This document shows, piece after piece, positions 1 through 5,612 of a DNA stretch of 5,612 nt. Position numbers and translations under genes: made by a program. Every line of letters starts with the position of its first letter. Position 1 is the first letter of the stretch. Under the pieces are notes generated by a model. That model was not told where the DNA came from and made no database searches. It saw only the letters and a program-made list of their open reading frames with translations. The DNA is from Eubacterium sp. GTDB taxonomy: Bacteria > Bacillota > Clostridia > Lachnospirales > Lachnospiraceae. Location of the stretch: contig JAFZXD010000120.1 of the NCBI GenBank assembly GCA_017616955.1, forward strand, positions 1 to 5,612, in the 5' to 3' direction.

Positions 1-154
1 CTTTAACATCAAGTTCTGCCAGTGCTTTCTCAACATCACCGGTTACTTCAGTTTTTACCCCCTTTTCCTTCAAAGCATCCATCATCGAATCTATGTCCGG
101 ATGAATACTTTTTTCACAGACTACTTTTTTTGAAAAAATAACCACCTTTATCAT
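1..154 (-). CDS. Unrecognised protein, N-terminal 51 residues only (3' end beyond window)
   Basis: The reading frame starts at an ATG at 154-152 and stays open to the window edge, so only the first 51 codons are seen. The start is supported by an AAAGGAGA ribosome binding site at 168-161, seven bases upstream, and by a good promoter further back. The protein begins MIKVVIFSKK and continues with a helix-like stretch (IDSMMDALKEKG), then a short strand (VKTEV) and a second helix-like stretch (VEKALAELD). This beta-alpha-beta order suits the start of a Rossmann-like alpha/beta fold. It loosely recalls the N-terminus of HAD-type proteins, but the catalytic DxD is not there (the residues after the first strand are SKK), so I do not assign that family. 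It has no signal peptide or membrane segment. It is transcribed divergently from the membrane-protein gene. That it is a real gene is fairly sure; its function is unknown. Confidence 0.75.
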   Translation of the reverse strand, partial: MIKVVIFSKKVVCEKSIHPDIDSMMDALKEKGVKTEVTGDVEKALAELDVK

Positions 155-202
155 GCCATATCTCCTTTGCTGTCACACCACAATAAAACAAATATCTTTT
201 TT

Positions 203-230
203 ATTCTAGCATAATCTTAAAACAAATCAA
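203..230 (-). promoter_or_regulatory. Sigma-A-type promoter for the leftward partial gene
   Basis: Read on the minus strand there is a -35 box TTGATT (230-225), a 16-base spacer and a -10 box TAGAAT (208-203). The -10 is preceded by TGC (211-209), which makes an extended -10. Transcription would begin near 196, giving a leader of about 40 bases before the ATG at 154. Both boxes are close to consensus, but the call rests on sequence alone. Confidence 0.6.
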
Positions 231-265
231 CGGAATCCGCATTTAAATAATTCAAAATGATGGGG

Positions 266-287
266 TTTTCATGACATTTTCATGACA
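266..287 (+). repeat. Two perfect tandem 11-bp direct repeats upstream of and over the -35 box
   Basis: TTTTCATGACA occurs at 266-276 and again at 277-287 with no gap. The spacing of 11 bp is about one helical turn, so both copies would face the same side of the DNA. The second copy ends exactly at the last base of the -35 box (282-287) and shares TGACA with the left arm of the adjacent palindrome. This arrangement fits repeated half-sites for a DNA-binding regulator, but no regulator is identified. Confidence 0.7.
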
Positions 288-310
288 TTTAAATGTCAAT
301 TTCGTATAAT
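282..310 (+). promoter_or_regulatory. Sigma-A-type promoter for the membrane-protein gene
   Basis: There is a -35 box ATGACA at 282-287 (one mismatch from TTGACA), a spacer of exactly 17 bases and a perfect -10 box TATAAT at 305-310. Transcription would start near 317, giving a leader of roughly 40 bases before the start codon at 356. The spacer is largely filled by a palindrome, so a bound protein would block RNA polymerase directly. Confidence 0.75.
283..298. promoter_or_regulatory. Operator-like 16-bp perfect palindrome between -35 and -10
   Basis: TGACATTTAAATGTCA is a perfect inverted repeat centred between 290 and 291. It overlaps the last five bases of the -35 box and eleven bases of the spacer. 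The half-site TGACAT also occurs once more at 272-277, as part of the tandem repeat. A dimeric helix-turn-helix repressor acting by steric exclusion is the natural reading. I do not recognise the site as that of a particular regulator family: it lacks the BlaI/CopY core TACAnnTGTA and does not look like LexA, Fur or PerR boxes. Confidence 0.6.
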
Positions 311-340
311 ATATTCTCCATAATTAAAATATAAATTATT

Positions 341-346
341 AAGGAG
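341..346 (+). promoter_or_regulatory. Ribosome binding site that decides the start of the membrane-protein gene
   Basis: AAGGAG at 341-346 lies nine bases before the ATG at 356. A second ATG at 351, out of frame with the gene, is only four bases away and opens a frame of seven codons (MKWHLLR) ending in TGA at 372-374. The nine-base spacing and the long open frame favour 356 as the true start. Confidence 0.8.
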
Positions 347-355
347 TAACATGAA

Positions 356-1207
356 ATGGCATTTATTGCGATGATATTTGCATCAATCTTTTTGATTGTT
401 GTAGCACTGGGAATTGGAAGTCTTTTTATAGGCATAATCCTCGATATAATATGGCATTCAAAGAAACGTAAGCAGAAACCAGTATCCAAGGTTTTGAAAG
501 TTTTTGCTATTATTTTTACAGTCTTAGGAATATTACAGGGGATTTGTCCTATAGCAGTTATAGGAATTGGAGCTGCTGCAAGACGGGTAGAACGCCATTC
601 CAGAATATCAGATATTCCGAAGGAAGCTATTGTAAAAATAGATTGTAATTCGGTAAGTAGGTTTGACAGTTTTGATTTTAAAGGAAAACACTATATCCTT
701 GCTTGGGAATTATCCGACCCAAATTATTCGGTAGATTATGATAATAATTCAATAGGAGCGATTGTATACACTGATGGGTATAATTGCAGGATAGCTAAAC
801 TAGATAATGAACCAAATAAGGACATCCTGTTACTTGAAGACTATTTAAACCCATTTGTTGTAGAATCGGATATGGATGAACTAAAAGATTATTATCTCCA
901 TAGAGCAAAAATAAATTGTGAAGTTCAAAATAATGCGACTGACGAAACTAAAAATGTATCGGAAATAGACATGGAGCGTATATATGCTATAAAAGAATAT
1001 ATTGATTCAAAGGGAGGATTGTCTGAAGGCGAATGGCCAGAAAATGATTCTGATGGGTATTTATATTTCGCTTCAACCGATGAAATATTTAGCTTTTCTA
1101 TGAGTTACAAAGAAAAGGATCAAGGTCTGGCATTATGTAACAACGAAAATCGTTATGTGATAGTATCAGATGAAGATGCAGAGTACATAAGATCACTTAT
1201 AAAATAG
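356..1207 (+). CDS. Hypothetical two-helix membrane protein with acidic extracytoplasmic domain
   Basis: The 283-residue protein is not one I recognise. Residues 3-33 and 46-75 are strongly hydrophobic membrane helices. They are joined by a very basic loop, SKKRKQKPVSK (35-45), which by the positive-inside rule should be cytoplasmic. That would put both the N-terminus and the 200-residue C-terminal part outside, although the RRVERHSR stretch just after helix two (76-83) argues somewhat against it. Residues 84-283 are soluble and acidic, with strand-rich segments and cysteines at 97, 144, 188 and 261. Two similar motifs exactly 100 residues apart (165-181 and 265-281) suggest two related subdomains. 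There is no lipobox or catalytic motif. The start at 356 is backed by AAGGAG nine bases upstream. The gene has its own promoter with an operator-like palindrome, stands alone between divergent and convergent neighbours, and ends in a terminator just past its TAG. It is visibly more AT-rich than gltBD. The coding call is firm; the function is unknown, and sensing, export or cell-envelope roles are guesses. Confidence 0.85.
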   Translation: MAFIAMIFASIFLIVVALGIGSLFIGIILDIIWHSKKRKQKPVSKVLKVFAIIFTVLGILQGICPIAVIGIGAAARRVERHSRISDIPKEAIVKIDCNSVSRFDSFDFKGKHYILAWELSDPNYSVDYDNNSIGAIVYTDGYNCRIAKLDNEPNKDILLLEDYLNPFVVESDMDELKDYYLHRAKINCEVQNNATDETKNVSEIDMERIYAIKEYIDSKGGLSEGEWPENDSDGYLYFASTDEIFSFSMSYKEKDQGLALCNNENRYVIVSDEDAEYIRSLIK

Positions 1208-1209
1208 TA

Positions 1210-1259
1210 AAAAGGCGAGCTGAATGACAGTTTATAAAACATCATTCAGCCCGCCTTTT
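1210..1259. terminator. Bidirectional rho-independent terminator between the membrane-protein gene and gltD
   Basis: The left arm 1210-1227 (AAAAGGCGAGCTGAATGA) pairs with the right arm 1242-1259 around a 14-base loop. The only flaw is at 1218/1251: an A-C mismatch in rightward RNA, but a G-U wobble in leftward RNA, where the whole stem pairs. Leftward RNA also ends in five U's followed by ACUAUUUU, whereas rightward RNA has UUUUC. The hairpin therefore looks better suited to ending the gltBD transcript, starting 27 bases past its stop codon, while probably also serving the rightward gene, whose TAG lies only two bases before the stem. Confidence 0.9.
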
Positions 1260-1285
1260 CTAAATTATTATATATTATTAATACA

Positions 1286-2839
1286 TTACAGGTTTGTAAA
1301 TCCCATCAAGTCCTTATCCACTTCTTTTGCAGCTTTTCTTCCTTCTGAGATAGCCCACACAACCAGTGACTGACCACGATGCATATCTCCGACAGTATAT
1401 ACTCCCGGAACGCTTGTTGCATAGCTGCCCTGTTCAGTCTTTACGTTTGTTCTTCCGTCAACTTCTACTCCGAAACCTTCTGTTACATAGCTTTCACTTC
1501 CAAGGAATCCGGCTGCAATCAGCACAAGCTGAGCAGGAACCTTCTTCTCACTTCCTTCAACAGGAACCATCATGAAACGACCGGTCTTCTCGTCTTTCTT
1601 TGACTCAAGTGAAACAAGCACAACTTCCTTAAGGCGTTTCTCTTTCTTACCGTTATCACCCTTTACTTCTTCGGAAATGAACTCTTTTACTGTAGTCTTA
1701 TAAACTCTCGGATCCTGTCCAAACTTGAATATAGCCTCTTCCTGACCATAATCGGTTTTCAGGACCTTTGGCCACTCCGGCCATGGATTTGAATCAAGTC
1801 TTTCTGTTGGAGGACATGGCATCATCTCAAGCTGTGTTACAGACTTAGCTCCCAATCTGACACATGTACCGACACAGTCATTTCCCGTATCACCACCACC
1901 GATTACTATAACATCTTTATCTTTAACTTCTTCGTAAGGCTTCTTCAGTATCTCAAAATCTGTATCCAAAAGACTCTTTGTTACCTTTCCAAGGAAATCA
2001 ACTGCAAAATATATTCCCTTTGCATCTCTTCCAGGTGCATTTATATCTCTTGGATTTGAAGCTCCGCATGCAAGGATAACTGCATCGTACTCTTTCTTTA
2101 ATTCCTCTGCCGAAACATAAGAAACCTTATCAGAAAACTTTGTATCAATCTTCTTGCTGCCACATACATTTACACTTGTTTTAAACTCGATTCCGGCTTG
2201 TTCCATAAGCTTGATTCGTCTGTCTATAACATCTTTTTCAAGCTTCATATTAGGAATTCCATAACGAAGAAGTCCACCTATACGGTCACTTCTTTCATAT
2301 ACAGTAACCTGATGTCCACGGCTGTTAAGAAGCTGTGCAGCCGCAAGTCCGGAAGGACCGCTACCTACTACTGCTACTTTTTTTCCGGTTCTTACAGCCG
2401 GAGTTATTTCTTTAACCAGATCATTATCAAATGCAAATTCAATGATAGCCTTTTCATTTTCTTTCGTAGAAACCGGCTCCTGATGAAGTCCACAAGTACA
2501 TGCTTTCTCGCAGAGAGCAGGACATACTCTTGAAGTGAACTCAGGGAAACTGTGTGTTATCGAAAGTCTTCTGTATGCAAGCTCCAAGTTACCGTCTGCA
2601 CCCAGTTCATTCAGCTCGGGAACAAGGTTATTAAGCGGACATCCCGAAGCCATTCCGGCTATCATAAGCCCCGCCTGACAAAACGGAACGCCGCAGTTCA
2701 TACATCGTGCCGCCTGATTCTGTTGTTCTTTTGCATTAAGTCTTTCGTGAAATTCATTAAAATTCTTGATTCTTTCTTTTTCAGAAATAGCAGGAGCATC
2801 TACTCGCTCATATTCTAAGAAACCTGTTGGTTTTGCCAT
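1286..2839 (-). CDS. gltD: Glutamate synthase (NADPH) small subunit
   Basis: GltD is the electron-input subunit of cytoplasmic glutamate synthase. It oxidises NADPH at FAD and passes electrons through 4Fe-4S clusters to GltB. The 517-residue protein is complete. The N-terminal cluster domain has Cys46, Cys49, Cys54 and Cys67, followed by a second set at Cys106, Cys110, Cys114 and Cys116. The FAD Rossmann motif VVGSGPSGLAAA is at 157-168, and the NADPH-binding motif IVIGGGDTGND is at 311-321. The closing FAD motif VYTVGDMHRGQ at 480-490 is followed by the usual SLVVWAISEGR helix. It is somewhat longer than the roughly 470-500 residues common in the family. The start ATG has AGAGGA (2852-2847) seven bases upstream. 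It follows gltB by 42 bases on the same strand, with no promoter or terminator that I can see in the gap, so the two are almost certainly co-transcribed and end at the hairpin downstream. Related FAD oxidoreductases (dihydropyrimidine dehydrogenase N-domain, NfnB-type) share this fold, but adjacency to gltB settles the call. Confidence 0.97.
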   Translation of the reverse strand: MAKPTGFLEYERVDAPAISEKERIKNFNEFHERLNAKEQQNQAARCMNCGVPFCQAGLMIAGMASGCPLNNLVPELNELGADGNLELAYRRLSITHSFPEFTSRVCPALCEKACTCGLHQEPVSTKENEKAIIEFAFDNDLVKEITPAVRTGKKVAVVGSGPSGLAAAQLLNSRGHQVTVYERSDRIGGLLRYGIPNMKLEKDVIDRRIKLMEQAGIEFKTSVNVCGSKKIDTKFSDKVSYVSAEELKKEYDAVILACGASNPRDINAPGRDAKGIYFAVDFLGKVTKSLLDTDFEILKKPYEEVKDKDVIVIGGGDTGNDCVGTCVRLGAKSVTQLEMMPCPPTERLDSNPWPEWPKVLKTDYGQEEAIFKFGQDPRVYKTTVKEFISEEVKGDNGKKEKRLKEVVLVSLESKKDEKTGRFMMVPVEGSEKKVPAQLVLIAAGFLGSESYVTEGFGVEVDGRTNVKTEQGSYATSVPGVYTVGDMHRGQSLVVWAISEGRKAAKEVDKDLMGFTNL

Positions 2840-2881
2840 ATTTCAATCCTCTTTCCATAACTAAGATTCTGCTTTTATACT

Positions 2882-5612
2882 TTAGCCGACAAGCTCTGTG
2901 AAAGCTTCAATCTGTGCCTTTTCATGTGACATACCCTGCTCTTCAAACTGAGCTGTAAGATGAAGCATTTCCTTGTAGTCATTAGGAATAATCTTCTTGA
3001 ACTTACCTACGTATTCTTCGAAATCTTCAAGAATTCTCTTTCCTTTTTCGGAACCTGTATACTTAACATGATTCTCAATCATTACTTTCAGTTTTTCTTT
3101 ATCGTTCTTTGATTCGATCTTCTCCATAAGAACCAGCTGCTTGTTGAGGTTCTTGTACAGAGTATTCTCTTCATCAAGAACATATGCGATTCCACCGCTC
3201 ATACCTGCGGCAAAGTTCTTGCCTGTAGGTCCGAGAATAACAGCACATCCACCTGTCATATATTCGCATCCGTGCTCTCCGACACCTTCTACTACTGCAG
3301 ATGCACCGGAATTTCTTACGCAGAATCTCTCACCTGCAACACCGGCTATATAAGCCTCTCCGGATGTAGCTCCGTAGAGTGCGACATTTCCGATGATGAT
3401 ATTCTCTTCAGCGTTATAACCTGCATTTTCAGGTGCATGAACGATCAGCTTACCACCTGAAAGTCCTTTTCCGAAGTAGTCATTGCTGTCACCCACAAGG
3501 TTAAGTGTAAGACCTGATGGGATAAATGCACCAAAGCTCTGTCCACCTGCTCCCGTACAGTTGATTACAAATGTATCTTCACCGAGTCCTTCTGGGAAGT
3601 TTCTGGTAATCTCTGCTCCGAGTAGTGTTCCAAATGTTCTGTCTGTATTTGTAAGATTTATACTTATTTCATTCTTCTTAGCATTCTTTGAGCTGCTCTT
3701 TCCTGAAGATTCAAGCACTGACTTAACAGCCTTATCCTTCAGAAGTACCTTCTCATCCTTAGTCTCTTCAAGTTTGAAGTCATAAGCCTTCTCACTGTGG
3801 AATGTCTGAAGTTCTCTGTCAATTCCTGACATATCTACGAGAATCTGTTCAAGATTCATCTCTGCCTCTGAATCAGTAAGACCTTCTTTAACCTTCAGAA
3901 GATCTGTTCTACCTACAAGCTCATCTATGCTTCTTACACCAAGCTTAGCCATGTATTCACGAAGCTGTTTAGCAACGAAGTACATGAAGTTCTCAACATA
4001 TTCCGGCTTTCCTCTGAATCTCTTTCTGAGTTCCGGATTCTGTGTAGCAACTCCCATAGGACATGTATCATTCTGACATACTCTCATCATTACGCATCCC
4101 ATAGTTACCAGTGGAGCTGTTGCAAATCCAAATTCTTCAGCACCAAGAATAGCTGCGATTGCTACGTCTCTTCCGCTCATGAGCTTTCCATCAGTCTCGA
4201 TAACGACCTGATTTCTGAGTCCATTTGAAAGAAGTGTCTGATGTGTTTCTGCAAGACCCATCTCCCATGGAAGACCTGCATTATGGATTGAGCTGAGTGG
4301 AGCTGCACCTGTACCGCCATCGTATCCCGATACAAGGATAACCTGGGCACCTGCCTTAGCAACACCGGCTGCAACCGTACCAACACCGGCTTCCGAAACA
4401 AGCTTAACCGATATTCTTGCCTGCTTGTTGGAACATTTGAGATCGTATATAAGCTGTGCAAGATCTTCTATCGAATATATATCATGATGTGGTGGTGGAG
4501 ATATAAGGCTCACACCCGGAGTTGAATGTCTTGTCTTTGCAATCCAAGGATAAACCTTCTTGCCCGGAAGATGTCCACCTTCACCCGGCTTTGCTCCCTG
4601 TGCCATCTTTATCTGAATCTCTCTGGCACTTACCAGATACTTACTTGTTACACCGAATCTACCACTTGCAACCTGCTTTATGGCAGAACTTCTGTCATTC
4701 TTAGTTCCGGCTGAAGCGATTCTCTCATCACTCTCTCCACCTTCACCACTGTTTGACTTTCCGTGAATGTGATTCATCGCTATAGCAAGAGTTTGATGAG
4801 CTTCTTCTGAGATAGATCCGTAAGACATAGCTCCAGTCTTGAATCTCATCATGATTGACTCTTCACTCTCAACCTCGTCAAGAGGAACTCCCTGTTCAGG
4901 ATAATTAAACTCCATAAGACTTCTGAGATAACCTGTCTTCTCAGAGTCAACCATTTCGGTATACTCCTTGAACTTCTCATAGTTACCTTCTCTTGTTGAA
5001 AGCTGAAGCATATGTATGGTCTGTGGATTATATCTGTGGTTTTCACCCTGACTGCGGAACTTGTGTCTTCCCATAGCGGTAAGTTCAAGATTAACCGGAA
5101 GTCCAAGTGGGTCAAATGCCTTACTGTGCTGTGCATCTACAGCAGCAGCGATATCATCCAGTGTGATTCCACCAACACGGCTAACCGTACCTGTAAAGTA
5201 CTCATCTATAACTTCCTTTGAAACACCTATTGCTTCAAACATCTTGCTGCCCTGATATGACTGAATGGTTGAGATACCCATCTTGGAAGCAATCTTAACT
5301 ATTCCGTTAAGAACAGCCTTGTCATAGTCATCAACTGCAGCATAGTAATCTTTATCAAGTATTCCATCCTCGATAAGCTCACCGATAGTTGCGTGAGCAA
5401 GATATGGGTTAACTGCTGATGCACCATATCCGAGAAGTGTTGCGAAATGATGTACCTCGCGTGGCTCACCTGACTCGAGGATGATAGACATTGCAGTACA
5501 TTTTCTAGTCTCTACCAGATGCTTATGAACAGAAGCAACTGCAAGAAGAGAAGGAATAGCAACATGGTTTTCATCCACGCCTCTGTCTGAAAGAATAAGT
5601 ACGCTTGCGCCC
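2882..5612 (-). CDS. gltB: Glutamate synthase (NADPH) large subunit, C-terminal 909 residues (5' end beyond window)
   Basis: GltB makes glutamate from 2-oxoglutarate and ammonia released from glutamine. The frame is open at the right edge: 11 more codons (GASVLILSDRG) precede the GTG at 5578, which is an internal valine and not a start. Full family members are about 1,500 residues, so the N-terminal glutaminase domain and part of the central domain are missing because of the window edge. Numbering from the first full codon, residues 1 to about 165 finish the central domain (SDRG, PSLLAV, REVHHFATLLGYGA). Residues from about 165 to 600 form the FMN-binding synthase domain, with KPGEGGHLPGKK at 341-352, SPPPHHDIYSIEDLAQ at 371-386 and SGYDGGTGAAP at 428-438. 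The 3Fe-4S ligands are Cys506, Cys512 and Cys517 (C-x5-C-x4-C). A Lys/Ser-rich linker (about 615-648) leads to the C-terminal GXGXG beta-helix domain with GAGGQSFGAF, GLSGGK, GATSGEAYIAGVAGERF and GMSGGIAYVLDE. No frameshift or lost key residue is visible. It is the upstream partner of gltD, 42 bases away. Confidence 0.98.
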   Translation of the reverse strand, partial: GASVLILSDRGVDENHVAIPSLLAVASVHKHLVETRKCTAMSIILESGEPREVHHFATLLGYGASAVNPYLAHATIGELIEDGILDKDYYAAVDDYDKAVLNGIVKIASKMGISTIQSYQGSKMFEAIGVSKEVIDEYFTGTVSRVGGITLDDIAAAVDAQHSKAFDPLGLPVNLELTAMGRHKFRSQGENHRYNPQTIHMLQLSTREGNYEKFKEYTEMVDSEKTGYLRSLMEFNYPEQGVPLDEVESEESIMMRFKTGAMSYGSISEEAHQTLAIAMNHIHGKSNSGEGGESDERIASAGTKNDRSSAIKQVASGRFGVTSKYLVSAREIQIKMAQGAKPGEGGHLPGKKVYPWIAKTRHSTPGVSLISPPPHHDIYSIEDLAQLIYDLKCSNKQARISVKLVSEAGVGTVAAGVAKAGAQVILVSGYDGGTGAAPLSSIHNAGLPWEMGLAETHQTLLSNGLRNQVVIETDGKLMSGRDVAIAAILGAEEFGFATAPLVTMGCVMMRVCQNDTCPMGVATQNPELRKRFRGKPEYVENFMYFVAKQLREYMAKLGVRSIDELVGRTDLLKVKEGLTDSEAEMNLEQILVDMSGIDRELQTFHSEKAYDFKLEETKDEKVLLKDKAVKSVLESSGKSSSKNAKKNEISINLTNTDRTFGTLLGAEITRNFPEGLGEDTFVINCTGAGGQSFGAFIPSGLTLNLVGDSNDYFGKGLSGGKLIVHAPENAGYNAEENIIIGNVALYGATSGEAYIAGVAGERFCVRNSGASAVVEGVGEHGCEYMTGGCAVILGPTGKNFAAGMSGGIAYVLDEENTLYKNLNKQLVLMEKIESKNDKEKLKVMIENHVKYTGSEKGKRILEDFEEYVGKFKKIIPNDYKEMLHLTAQFEEQGMSHEKAQIEAFTELVG

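Noticed and set aside
231..239. Short inverted repeat CGGAATCCG just upstream of the leftward -35 box
   Set aside because: The arms are only four bases long and there is no repeat elsewhere nearby. This is easily chance.
289..489. 66-residue leftward frame overlapping the promoter and start of the membrane-protein gene
   Set aside because: It is antisense to a better-supported gene with a strong ribosome binding site and has no signal of its own. Its hydrophobic character merely mirrors the transmembrane coding sequence.
2198..2533. 111-residue open frame on the plus strand inside gltD
   Set aside because: It is antisense to well-conserved gltD, has no ribosome binding site or family likeness, and its translation is low-complexity in style. 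It is a shadow frame.
2840..2881. Possible promoter or attenuator between gltB and gltD
   Set aside because: The 42-base gap holds the gltD ribosome binding site but no convincing -35/-10 pair and no stable hairpin.
4177..4461. 94-residue leftward frame overlapping gltB in another frame, with further frames of 60-100 residues across 3141-5255
   Set aside because: All lie within the conserved FMN, central or GXGXG domains of GltB, and their translations show no coherent domain. They follow from the base bias of the real gene.
5576..5578. GTG as a possible start codon for the large frame
   Set aside because: The frame continues upstream to the window edge with conserved GltB sequence (LSDRG), so this is an internal valine codon.

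Overview
The window looks like a piece of a low-to-moderate GC Firmicute chromosome. The glutamate synthase proteins have a clostridial look, and the long two-cluster GltD N-terminus suggests the Lachnospiraceae. That taxonomic call is an impression from protein style and base composition, not the result of a search. No mobile element, CRISPR array, tRNA or rRNA gene is visible.

Layout from left to right: (1) the first 51 codons of an unrecognised gene read leftward from 154 and cut by the window edge. (2) A divergent intergenic region (155-355) with a good sigma-A-type promoter facing each way. The rightward promoter carries a perfect 16-bp palindrome between its -35 and -10 boxes and an 11-bp tandem direct repeat that ends on the -35 box, which together look like an operator. 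(3) A rightward gene (356-1207) for a 283-residue protein of unknown function. It has two N-terminal membrane helices and a probably extracytoplasmic acidic C-terminal part. (4) A bidirectional terminator hairpin between converging genes (1210-1259). (5) A leftward gltB-gltD pair (window end to 1286). It encodes the large subunit, of which the C-terminal 909 residues are present, and the complete 517-residue small subunit of NADPH-dependent glutamate synthase.

GltB and GltD together make glutamate synthase (GOGAT). GltD oxidises NADPH at its FAD and passes electrons through iron-sulfur clusters to the FMN and 3Fe-4S centre of GltB. There 2-oxoglutarate and glutamine-derived ammonia are converted to glutamate. 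This is ordinary core nitrogen assimilation and nothing in the two genes looks broken. The less ordinary part is the left third: an AT-richer membrane-protein gene with its own operator-like promoter. I see no convincing new multi-gene system here. The membrane protein and its operator are the best candidates for a second look.
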